DNA from: Methylococcales bacterium
GTDB taxonomy: Bacteria > Pseudomonadota > Gammaproteobacteria > Methylococcales > Methylomonadaceae
Assembly: GCA_023145835.1 (NCBI GenBank)
Contig: JAGLDH010000089.1
Span: 1-41,459 of the forward strand
DNA length: 41,459 nt
Direction: 5' to 3'
Shown here: piece by piece, positions 9,162 to 17,801 of the stretch
Numbering within the stretch: position 1 is the stretch's first letter
Layout of the letters: each line of letters opens with the position of its first letter
The notes under the pieces: generated by a model
What the model was told of the DNA's origin: nothing
Database searches by the model: none
The model's input: only the letters and a program-made list of their open reading frames with translations
Made by a program: the position numbers and the translations under genes

Positions 9162-10516
9162 CTATTTGTTTGCATATGGAAAATCATCAAAAGAAGACTT
9201 GCTATCTTCTTTTGTCCAAACACCTACTGCGCCCACACCTTTGATAGTATCATCTGTCATATCAATGACTGGTTTTCCTTCAAAACTGACAATAAAATGG
9301 TTGTCTTCAAAATCAACTCGAAGTGTCTGCCATACATTTGATGCTACACGAGGTACTTTTTGATATTTAAGAGTGAAACGCTTTCCATCCTTCATATAAT
9401 AGACAGAGACATTATCTTCTAGTGCATTTGCACGAGCAACATAGTAATTGTTTTCATCTTTCCATCGCCAAACCAACCCAGCAGCACGATCTACATTACC
9501 AGAAACAGGTTTAATTTTTACAGCCACAAAACCGTACGATCTACATTACCAGAAACAGGTTTAATTTTTACAGCCACAAAACCGTTGGTTAAATTGCTGC
9601 CTTTTTTAACACACCAAGGAAAGTTTCCATCACCCGATTGGTTTAAAACTAGCGAACCACTGGGTGCTGTACTATCTTTTTCCAGTTTCCAATCAAAAAC
9701 ACCTGTTCCTGTCATACCTGCTTGCCAACCATTCGGTACAGTTCCTACTTTCCCTGCATCAAAATTTTCTGTCACAATATCAGTATTTATTTTTATATTC
9801 GTGACTTGTTCTACCTGATTAAGTGAAAATTGTAAGTTATCTGTAGAACTCTTTGGTTCTAACATTACTTGATAGACTTTTGTAGTCTCTTTATGGGCAA
9901 CACAAGGAATATTTAATTGTCCCGCTTTATAGGTTGCCATGCACTTAACCTCTGGTTGATCAGTTTTTTCTTGAATAGAATTTACTGAAAACGTAAGGTT
10001 ACCCTTAGTACTCCTAGATGCTAAGGTAGCTTGATAGACTTTGTTCGTTTCTCTATGGATAACACAAGGGATATTTAACACATTTTCCTCATAATTTGCC
10101 ATACACTCAGTTGTTGCTGTTATTTCGCCAAAAGTCTCAGGGTGCATTTTACGTACTGACCCAAAAGCACCGTCGTAAACTGCATCAAGTTGCTTGTCTA
10201 TATCACCGGTTGTAAAAAATAATGCTCGCTGATTAAGAGTAAATTGGTCATCACAACTCGTTTGTTGGTGTTCAGAAATGATTACTTCATTTCCTCCTTT
10301 ACCCTTAAAATACTGATTGACCCTAACCTTAATATGCGTCTTAGTAATTTCAGTGATAACGCCATCAAACACATAGCTGGAACTGTGTGCTTTTTCTGCA
10401 ATGCTAGCTGGCTTTGCACTCGGTACAGGGTCGCAAGCATAGGCTGAATTTAGTGAATTTATTACCGTAGATAAAGTGAGTAATAGCTTCAAGAATAAAG
10501 AGAGTTTTTTGTACAT
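9162..10516 (-). pseudogene. Secreted protein gene disrupted by a 50-bp tandem duplication (TIMP/NTR-like N-terminus, LamG/DUF1080-like C-terminus)
   Basis: The 5' part (10516 to about 9518) encodes a signal peptide (MYKKLSLFLKLLLTLSTVIN to AYA), then CDPVPSAKPASIAEKAHSSS, a segment like secreted TIMP/NTR-type domains (YVFDGVITEI...VNQYFKGKGG). Two internal repeats follow (CMANYEENVLNIPCVIHRET and CMATYKAGQLNIPCVAHKET). The 3' part (to 9162) in another frame continues a concanavalin/DUF1080-like domain (WRWKDENNYYVARANA, VDFEDNHFIVSFEGKPVID). The break falls exactly on a 50-bp tandem repeat. Removing one copy restores one open frame of 435 codons, a 434-residue secreted protein. As read, translation stops soon after GNVDR. 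It could be a recent inactivation, a reversible switch or an assembly error. Function unknown. Confidence 0.85.
9486..9585. repeat. Perfect 50-bp tandem duplication
   Basis: Bases 9486-9535 and 9536-9585 are identical; each begins ACGATCTACATTACC and ends CACAAAACCGT. Fifty is not a multiple of three, so the duplication shifts the frame of the minus-strand gene it lies in. The identity of the copies implies a very recent event. Confidence 0.97.
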
Positions 10517-10696
10517 AATAACTCCAAAAAAAGAGAGATCTAAATTATATTTTATTCACCAATTTATACTCGGATTAGTAAAACTTAACCTCTATTCACT
10601 AACCAAGAAGGGTGGGGCAAAATTAAATAAAGTTAACCTGACTTAGATCCCACTTGATAGAGTGCTAACAATTCAAATATGGCTAAGTAAGTCAAG

Positions 10697-11173
10697 TTAT
10701 TCCGAATCAAAACCTGTCTGAATATCTTGCATTTTTTGATAGTCACCTTTCGCAAAGTCTTTCTTAAAAGCTTCGTAACTCATGTTGCTAAGTCTGGCTT
10801 TTTTTAAAGCACGCCCGATACCAATATAAGTGTCTCTATTTTGTTCCCAATTAATAATTCTTTGCTTGGTAGCAATTTTAGATAAGCCTCTCTGAAAAGA
10901 GTATGTGTCAATAGAACCTGATTTTAAATAGGCTGATGTATAATCAGTCACTTCATTTTGATAGCGCGATTTTTTTTTGGTTGGTTCAGAGGAATCATCA
11001 GAGTCAGCGCTAGAAGAACCAGAAAAGCTGTTAGAGCTTTTGGAAATACTATCAGAAGCACTTCCGGAACTCTCAGAGAAACTATCTGAGCTAGTAGAAA
11101 ATGAGCATGCTGTGAGGCTAGTAGAAAAAATAAATACAGTACTCACTAATAACGAACGGTAAGTAGTTAACAT
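10697..11173 (-). CDS. Small Ser-rich lipoprotein
   Basis: The product is 158 residues. An N-terminal helix ends in a lipobox (SLTAC, Cys23), so it is probably a lipid-anchored envelope protein. Residues 24-65 are a low-complexity Ser/Asp linker. A basic KKKSRYQ precedes a conserved-looking helical domain (YTSAYLKSGSIDTYSFQRGL, LKKARLSNMSYEAF). The gene starts 34 bp after the stop of the PFOR-like gene, with a GAGAGA ribosome-binding site, so it is probably the last gene of that operon. No known function recognised. The 180 bases between it and the next minus-strand gene upstream of 10516 hold nothing I recognise. Confidence 0.75.
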   Translation of the reverse strand: MLTTYRSLLVSTVFIFSTSLTACSFSTSSDSFSESSGSASDSISKSSNSFSGSSSADSDDSSEPTKKKSRYQNEVTDYTSAYLKSGSIDTYSFQRGLSKIATKQRIINWEQNRDTYIGIGRALKKARLSNMSYEAFKKDFAKGDYQKMQDIQTGFDSE

Positions 11174-11207
11174 TGTCTCTCTCTTTTAAAATTAGATAAA
11201 ATAATTG

Positions 11208-14200
11208 TTATTGAAACTTCTCAGCACGTTTGATGAGTTGTTCCAAGTTAGGCTCATCAGGGTTCCATGGTGTTCCTGGATGAATGATAACAGCGGTACA
11301 TTTTTCAGCAGATCGCACAATGTCTTCAAAGGTTCCTTTTGTGGGATCAATAACGATGGCTTTTTTCTCTTCGTTGTATTGAAATATTGCCGGAGCAATA
11401 TCAACACATTCATCACATGTTGTGCAATCAGGGGTTTCAATCCATACTGGCTCATGTGCTGGAGCGGCTGTCTCAGATACTTTTTTAGATTCAATCTCTA
11501 TTTTTGGTTTTTTTTCGGGCTTAGGTTCGGCTTTTGGTTCTTTTACTATGGGTGCAGGTTTAGTTTCAGGCGTTGTAATAGTCTTGGCAGAAACGGTAGG
11601 AACATCGGCTAATATTCGAGATAAAGCCCCCGCATCACCACCGACCATACTCATTAAACCTTCGGTAATCGTTTGCGCCATTTCTGATTTAGCTTGGTCA
11701 GCAATGGCTTGAGTATCAACTTCAATTCTACTGTCACCACTTAAACCTTTTAAGGTATGCCAAAACTCTTTTTGCTCTTGTGTCGCCTTAACTAAAGTTG
11801 TTGATACAACAACTTTTAATAAATGATTGGTGTGAGGGTGAACTGCCCAAATAAAAGGGATGTTATCAGTTAGTTGACGACCTTCCATTTCAATAAATTC
11901 GGATAATAAAACCATACTATCTGAGCCAGCATCAGCAGGAATAGGTTTGAAATGATGTGATAAAGTAGACTCAGTTAATGCCCAATCAGCATAGGTGAGT
12001 GGTACATCCATAGAGAATTTATTACCATATTCATCGGTATAATCTAAAGAATAGGTAATCCAGTCTTGATCTATATCTGGGTTGCCAATTAAGCTGATAC
12101 ATTCTTCCCAGGATTTACCTCGTCTAGGGTTAAATGTTATGAGTGGATAAGCACGTGATTCAACCGCTAATCTGCTTTGCATTGTGAGTGAATTATTTGC
12201 TATTCCATTTTCTGGTTGGCTAGAGGCATAGATAGACCATAATGCAGGCCCTCTATAATTTAGCCCATCGATATAACCTTCTAATAAATGTGTAGTATTA
12301 GATATTGAACCTTGGTGAACAAAGGCAGTTCGATGTGCCATCGCAATAAGCCCTAATTCTTTACGTAAACTATCAGCATTTTGAGAGGGTTGATTATCAA
12401 GCACCAGTATTTTGATGGGGAACCCTGATGTTAGGCTCGTCGATAAATTTTGCAACCCTGAATTAAAGCTTGTTCCTTCTGAATTTAATGTGACTAGAGG
12501 AGGGCAAAGTAGATATTCTTCTTCTGTAAATTGACGCCAATCAAAATGAGCAAAAAATGTATCGTGTTCAGCGTGATCATATTTACTTTTAATTTCTAAT
12601 TCAGCAGTACGGATAGCTTTGAATCCTTCTGCCATTTTTACCATATGACCTTCAAAAATCCCCATCGCTAATGAAGGTGCATCTTGTGATAAGTGACGAG
12701 CCCATGGAAATGGGTAGGGGTTGTATGGGAAGGTTGCAGTCCAAACTGATGCTTGATGGCTGCCTTCGGTTACGCCTAAGCTTGCACGTCCCTCTCCTGA
12801 TGCTCCTTGTTTATAGCTCCATTTTAAATATTTTAATTTAGCAACAATCTGTAATGCCCACTTTAACCATTTTGGGTCAATAGGTTGGGTTGCACGATCT
12901 TTATCAAGTGTGCCAGATAATCGAGATAGAGTCAGGTCTACATTTTGATTTTCATCAATAGCTGTTTCTAGAGCATCAATATCGCTAATATCCAATGTAG
13001 CAACTAATTGCAGTCGGATATGTTTTTCCATCTCTATAATAAGCTGGTCGATGCGCTTAATATGTTGTTCAATACGGGGCTGCATTAATGCAGTAATTGT
13101 GCTGGAAAATAGATGGATTGCAATTTTTTCCCCGCTACCAGAGCGAGTGGTGTCGCTACTTTGTACGGCGTTATGATTTTTCTTATCTAATAACAAGGTG
13201 TTTAAAACGCCATTTTTAGCTTGTAAATTGTCAATACGACTGTATTTTTTATTAGATGTGGGTAAATCTAACCAGTAAGCCCAGTTATCACGCAAATTTT
13301 TAACGGACTTAGGTGTTTGATCAACAACTGTTAATGCCTCAGTTTCACAAACAGACACGCACTCGATGCAGCCTTTGCAGCTATTTGGGTTGATGGTGAT
13401 AGAGAATAAACCACCATTTCTTGGCATACGGCTATTCATATCGTCATGGTAAGGTTCGGTTAATGCAAATTTGAATGAGCCTATGGTTTCTTTAAACCAT
13501 TCAAATTCTTGGGTGACTTCTTTTCTCTCTGGTTCTGGATATTCTTTAATGGTATCCCCAATAGCTTTGGCAAAAATAGGGTCCAGTGTTGTTCCTACCG
13601 ATTTTCCAGCCGTTAACTCATGATATTTTTTTTCTACTGTCCGAATAGCACGTCGTAGATGTTTGACAATATGGCCTGATTTTTCAATCCGTTTAATATT
13701 GGTTTCAAAGATCTCACTAACTGTATTGATTAAACCTGGAATTGCACTGTCAGGACAGGAAGTGTAACAGTTTCCACAGGCAGTACAGTTCTCTGGTATC
13801 CATTGAGGATGTTGCAAACGGTTAGCCGTCATATCACCAAAAATGCCGGTTGAGGCGGGCACGATACCTAGAGCTGTAAAAGGTTCTGCTAGGTTTTCTT
13901 TAGTACTGTTTTTATCTTTGTAATGGTTACCTGTTTGGTTCCAAAAACGATGGATACTTGCAATAGATGAATCATTTGCAGGTTTTTGTTGTAGCAATAA
14001 GGGGGCAGCAGATTCTTTTAAGTAAGTAGACGTGGTGTCACCGATATCCATTTCAGTCACAATTAGTTCTTGTAGGTCGTTATAACATCGTTGAATAAAA
14101 TCTGGATTACCACCAATAGCAGATTGGGTTTGTTCTTCTGTTTTATCTGTATGTAGAGTGATTTCTGTTGTTTTAAAAAAAGCTGATTTAAATACAAGAT

Positions 14201-16130
14201 GCAGTAAATCTAATGATGAAGTTAGCTCATCATTTGTTTTTTCAAACTCTTCTTGTGCGATTGATACTGCGTCAATAAAGTAGACTTTTATGTTTTTATC
14301 AGACAGTACTTTCTGTACGTTTGTTGGAAAGCTACACCAGACATCTTTAACATCATTAAATGAACTTTGAATAATCAATGTTCCGTTTTCTACAAGTCCA
14401 TTTAACGGATCAGAGTGAGCAAAAATGGCAGAGTCAACAGCAATGATTGTATTAATTGAGTTGTATTCATTATTAAGGCGAAAGGGCTCATTAGAGGTTG
14501 TCAAATAAAAGGTCGTTGGTTGTCCCTTTTTTTCTGTGCCGTAAAAAGGGTTGGCTTTAACTTCTAAATCAAAATGATCAAATAATATTTGTGCAAGGCT
14601 TTGTCCCAATTTATTATTATTGCTCCCACCTAAGGCGTGAAGACGAATCGTTGTTGTATTTTCTGCTAGTAAAATAGGTGTTTCAGAGCTTTTTAATGCT
14701 AAATTATTGATCTCTGGGTAAGCTTCAATAATGGCGTATTGCTGTATTTCTTGTTGTGGTGATAGGTTCTTAGCATTAGCAAAGTTAACCCCTAGGTAGG
14801 TAAATTTATGCTGATTGCCTTCTGGAAGCATATTTTCAACAGCAGCGACAATATCATTAACTTTAATATCGTGACCACCCAGCCCAAAACAAGCTGAATA
14901 TAAAGGTGAAACATCGCTAGTTTTGGCGTAGTTGGCGTAATCGGAAAAGGCAGCTCCTTTTGTATTACCATTATCTAGCGCTTTACTGATGCAGCTACGT
15001 ATTTCTGCAGTAATAGGTAAATCTTCTGCCATCGGTTGATCTGTTCTTTCTAGAATAAGAATGCCTTTTTTACCTTTAATAATGTGGCTAAGCAGATCTC
15101 CTGGAAAGGGTCTAAATACAGTGAGATTGACAACACCTACATTGAGCTTACGTGTGGTGTTACGTAAAAAATCTGCTGTTATTTCTGCCGTATTTATAAT
15201 GCTTCCTTGAGCGATGATTAAATAATCAGCATCTTGACATAAGTATTGATTGACACGGTGATAGCGACGGCCCGTTAATTCAAACCATTCATCCATACAC
15301 TGATCTGAAATTTTTCTGACATGGTCAAAAAAATACGGACGTTGTCCTGCAACCGTTTGCATATAGCTATCTGGATTTTGTATTCCACCTGATTGAGTGG
15401 GTTGGTCAACAGTCCAGGTTTCTGGAACACGGCGACGAGTTTTGCCAAATAAAATGGATTGTGCGGGCGTAGGTGTATTAATAATATCATCAGGCAGCCC
15501 AATAAATTCTTCAATCAGCGCACGTTCGGGAAGATTAAGTGGCTCAATTAAATGAGAAGTTAAAAAACCATCTTGAGCAAGTACAACTGGGTTTAAACTA
15601 AGCTCAGTTATTTTTCTGCTAATAAGATTAAGATCAGCTGCAGATTGATTATTGTGTGCAAAAAATTGAATAAATCCCGTATCACCTATGCTGTGATAAT
15701 CATCATGACTACAATAAATGTTTGATGTGGCTTTAGTTGTGGCAGTGCATGTCATATTTAAGACATAAGGAAGTCTTTTGCCCGCAGCGACATATAGTGA
15801 TTCGTGCATGGATGCGACGCTTTGTGTCGAATCGCTGAAATGCGTGGCTCTTAATCCAGATAATGATAACCCTGACGTCGCAGCTGCAGCCGCATGATTA
15901 CTTTCTGGGGAAACAGAAATTAACGTTCTGTTCGATATATTAATATGACCTTTGTGTTTCTCCTGATTCCAAAGTGTGCTCATGTCAGAAGAGGGTGTTG
16001 ATAGGTAAGAGCACGCAGCATCACTGGATTCTCTTTCGCACATAATAACGGCAGATGTTCCGTTCATTATTGTGCGTATACCAGGGTACTTGGGTGTTTT
16101 ATTTTGTTTTTTCTTACCAAAAAGAGCCAT
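11208..16130 (-). CDS. PFOR/NifJ-like iron-sulfur protein with degenerate TPP site and added C-terminal ferredoxin
   Basis: The product is 1640 residues, longer than the usual 1170-1230 of pyruvate:ferredoxin oxidoreductase. The PFOR domain order is recognisable: N-terminal domain (YLSTPSSDM, SPESNHAAAAATSGL; about 1-265), domain II (about 265-430), gamma-like domain (HALGGSNNNKLGQ; about 480-680), and two [4Fe-4S] motifs, CTACGNCYTSCP (about 780) and CKGCIECVSVC (about 915). The catalytic half has changed. CSGCGE of true PFOR aligns with RSGSGE (about 997), GDGWAYDIGY aligns with SEGTSFNSGL (about 1217), and the later Cys positions align with Ser. A Pro/Lys linker then leads to an extra ferredoxin (CTTCDEC, about 1570). 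It therefore probably transfers electrons and does not cleave ketoacids. rnfB lies 143 bp upstream. Alignments are by eye from memory of Desulfovibrio PFOR. Confidence 0.85.
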   Translation of the reverse strand: MALFGKKKQNKTPKYPGIRTIMNGTSAVIMCERESSDAACSYLSTPSSDMSTLWNQEKHKGHINISNRTLISVSPESNHAAAAATSGLSLSGLRATHFSDSTQSVASMHESLYVAAGKRLPYVLNMTCTATTKATSNIYCSHDDYHSIGDTGFIQFFAHNNQSAADLNLISRKITELSLNPVVLAQDGFLTSHLIEPLNLPERALIEEFIGLPDDIINTPTPAQSILFGKTRRRVPETWTVDQPTQSGGIQNPDSYMQTVAGQRPYFFDHVRKISDQCMDEWFELTGRRYHRVNQYLCQDADYLIIAQGSIINTAEITADFLRNTTRKLNVGVVNLTVFRPFPGDLLSHIIKGKKGILILERTDQPMAEDLPITAEIRSCISKALDNGNTKGAAFSDYANYAKTSDVSPLYSACFGLGGHDIKVNDIVAAVENMLPEGNQHKFTYLGVNFANAKNLSPQQEIQQYAIIEAYPEINNLALKSSETPILLAENTTTIRLHALGGSNNNKLGQSLAQILFDHFDLEVKANPFYGTEKKGQPTTFYLTTSNEPFRLNNEYNSINTIIAVDSAIFAHSDPLNGLVENGTLIIQSSFNDVKDVWCSFPTNVQKVLSDKNIKVYFIDAVSIAQEEFEKTNDELTSSLDLLHLVFKSAFFKTTEITLHTDKTEEQTQSAIGGNPDFIQRCYNDLQELIVTEMDIGDTTSTYLKESAAPLLLQQKPANDSSIASIHRFWNQTGNHYKDKNSTKENLAEPFTALGIVPASTGIFGDMTANRLQHPQWIPENCTACGNCYTSCPDSAIPGLINTVSEIFETNIKRIEKSGHIVKHLRRAIRTVEKKYHELTAGKSVGTTLDPIFAKAIGDTIKEYPEPERKEVTQEFEWFKETIGSFKFALTEPYHDDMNSRMPRNGGLFSITINPNSCKGCIECVSVCETEALTVVDQTPKSVKNLRDNWAYWLDLPTSNKKYSRIDNLQAKNGVLNTLLLDKKNHNAVQSSDTTRSGSGEKIAIHLFSSTITALMQPRIEQHIKRIDQLIIEMEKHIRLQLVATLDISDIDALETAIDENQNVDLTLSRLSGTLDKDRATQPIDPKWLKWALQIVAKLKYLKWSYKQGASGEGRASLGVTEGSHQASVWTATFPYNPYPFPWARHLSQDAPSLAMGIFEGHMVKMAEGFKAIRTAELEIKSKYDHAEHDTFFAHFDWRQFTEEEYLLCPPLVTLNSEGTSFNSGLQNLSTSLTSGFPIKILVLDNQPSQNADSLRKELGLIAMAHRTAFVHQGSISNTTHLLEGYIDGLNYRGPALWSIYASSQPENGIANNSLTMQSRLAVESRAYPLITFNPRRGKSWEECISLIGNPDIDQDWITYSLDYTDEYGNKFSMDVPLTYADWALTESTLSHHFKPIPADAGSDSMVLLSEFIEMEGRQLTDNIPFIWAVHPHTNHLLKVVVSTTLVKATQEQKEFWHTLKGLSGDSRIEVDTQAIADQAKSEMAQTITEGLMSMVGGDAGALSRILADVPTVSAKTITTPETKPAPIVKEPKAEPKPEKKPKIEIESKKVSETAAPAHEPVWIETPDCTTCDECVDIAPAIFQYNEEKKAIVIDPTKGTFEDIVRSAEKCTAVIIHPGTPWNPDEPNLEQLIKRAEKFQ

Positions 16131-16273
16131 TATTTACCTTAACTATATATTTGTGTGGGGTGGCCAATATTGTTTGTCGGCTGGGTTTTCTACTCGCTCT
16201 GCTTAGCCGATATGCAAGCCTAAATATAATATTTAGGTTGTATTCTTATTTTTTTAATTCCTTGTAAAACTAG

Positions 16274-17158
16274 CTATGCTTTAGGTAAAGATTCTGTACG
16301 CATAGTTTTATTAGCTGCTTTTCCTGTACTAGATCGAGTTGTGCCTAATTTACTATCAATCCAAACAATAGCGCCTGTAGGACAACGTTCAATTGGAGTG
16401 CGATCGACTAAAATTTCATCATATTTTTTAAAGTCGATAATCGCCAAATTATCTTTTATTTCAATTAAACCTTCAGGCGCATCAGCTGCACATTTTTTAC
16501 AACCAGTACAGGCAACTTCACATTCCTCTAACGCTGTGTCACCTTCTTCAAGGCTTTTACAGGCAACAAATAATTGATGGCTAACGGGTTGTAATGAAAA
16601 TAAGTCTTTAGGACAAACGACAATACAATCATTACAGGCAGTGCATTTATCTTCTATGACAATGGGCAGACCGTGTTTGTCCATATAAATAGCATCAAAA
16701 TCACAAACATCAGCACAATCGGCTAGTCCTAAACATCCCCAGTTGCATCCTTTTCCACCACCTGAAACAGCGGCGGCTGCCTGACATGACTGCAAGCCTT
16801 GGTATTTTGCTCTTGTATACGCAACATGCGTCCCTCCTGCACAAGCCAGTCGCGCGACAACTTTTTCAGTTTTGCCCATGTTGACACCCATAAAAGCAGC
16901 AATTTCTGCATTTCCTTCCGGTGTATTTACTGTACAAGAGGATGGGGTTTTTGCGCCACTGACGATTGCCTCGGCAAAAGGACGACAACCTGGTACTCCA
17001 CAAGCACCACATTGAGCTTGCGGTAACATATCATCAACTTCTTGGATGCGCGGATCTTCATAGACATAGAGTTTTTTGTTAGCAATAGCTAAAATGATAG
17101 CCAGAACAACGCCAAGCACTACCATAAAAATACCGGCAGCTACTATGCTATAAATCAT
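16274..17158 (-). CDS. rnfB: RnfB-like electron-transport iron-sulfur protein (long type)
   Basis: The product is 294 residues. An N-terminal membrane helix (about 5-28) is followed by the Rnf/Fe-S motif CGACGVPGCRPFAEAI near 50. Ferredoxin clusters follow, including GCNWGCLGLADCADVC, CTACNDCIVVC and CTGCKKCAADAP. It is longer than E. coli RnfB (about 190) and resembles the extended clostridial/Bacteroidetes form. Its last cluster looks degenerate: DEILVDRTPIERCPTGAI keeps only one Cys. RnfB normally receives electrons from ferredoxin for a membrane Rnf complex. No other rnf genes are present here, so it may serve the PFOR-like partner encoded just downstream. Bases 16131-16273 between the two genes hold nothing recognised. 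Confidence 0.88.
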   Translation of the reverse strand: MIYSIVAAGIFMVVLGVVLAIILAIANKKLYVYEDPRIQEVDDMLPQAQCGACGVPGCRPFAEAIVSGAKTPSSCTVNTPEGNAEIAAFMGVNMGKTEKVVARLACAGGTHVAYTRAKYQGLQSCQAAAAVSGGGKGCNWGCLGLADCADVCDFDAIYMDKHGLPIVIEDKCTACNDCIVVCPKDLFSLQPVSHQLFVACKSLEEGDTALEECEVACTGCKKCAADAPEGLIEIKDNLAIIDFKKYDEILVDRTPIERCPTGAIVWIDSKLGTTRSSTGKAANKTMRTESLPKA

Positions 17159-17276
17159 GTTGTTTTATGAAAAAATAAAATCATTTGTAGATTAAAGATT
17201 TGAACATTATCTCTTTATTATACACAAGATCGTATTTTTAAAGGGTTAGAAACATGTGTTATGTGTAGAAGTTTTC

Positions 17277-17440
17277 TTAAGGAACCTCTGATCAAGTCCA
17301 ATTATTTTTAGCTTGCTAAAACTGCCGCTTTTTTCCACGAAGATCGGTGCAATAGAATGTCTATTACGTCTCATTTCGTGAAAAATAGCGACCGTTTTTT
17401 TTGTGCTAAATTCTAATCAACTTAATCAGAGGTTCCTTAA
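17277..17440 (-). mobile_element. 164-bp MITE, copy 2 (inverted)
   Basis: This is the same element as 8961-9124 in the opposite orientation and of identical length. It is bounded by TTAAGGAACCTCTGATCAAG and CTTAATCAGAGGTTCCTTAA. It sits 119 bp upstream of the rnfB start and could affect that operon's promoter. The rest of 17159-17801 contains AT-rich sequence and the hairpin at 17737, with no gene seen. Confidence 0.85.
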
Positions 17441-17736
17441 TAGTTTAGTGTAATAAATTTATTAGTAATGATTAATAATTGTTTGTGATTGAATGAGTTG
17501 GTTAGGTTTTATTATTCTTTTTTTGAGCCAATTAAATTAGAAGGCAATACTTATACCAATATAGCTAAGTGTCAGAATATTAAATATTTAATTAGTAGAG
17601 ATGGTTAGGCATTTTTTTATCAATTAAGTTAAATGACATTTTTTTAAAAAAAATATGCCATATGACTTAGTTTTCAATCATATTGATTTGGTCGAACAAG
17701 GATGGAGTTGATATGAAACTAATTTGGTAAACATAA

Positions 17737-17776
17737 ATATATGTACCCAAGCATAATCATGCTTGGGTACATATAT
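17737..17776. terminator. 18-bp perfect hairpin downstream of pntB
   Basis: ATATATGTACCCAAGCAT (17737-17754) pairs with 17759-17776 across an AATC loop. It starts 26 bp past the pntB stop, where a terminator for pntAB would be expected, but there is no obvious T-run on the minus-strand side. The GTACCCAAG core recurs in hairpins at 20909 and 41438, so it may instead be a member of a dispersed repeat family. Confidence 0.6.
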
Positions 17777-17801
17777 CCGTGTAAGTTTAGTATTTTCTAT
17801 A

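Noticed and set aside
9027-9363. Plus-strand frames of about 90-100 codons
   Set aside because: They span MITE sequence and the antisense of the broken secreted-protein gene.
11205-11712. Plus-strand frames over the end of the PFOR-like gene
   Set aside because: Antisense to a clearly coding ferredoxin domain and linker.
11208-16130. Annotation as functional pyruvate:ferredoxin oxidoreductase
   Set aside because: The TPP motif and proximal-cluster cysteines appear to be missing, so catalytic activity is unlikely.
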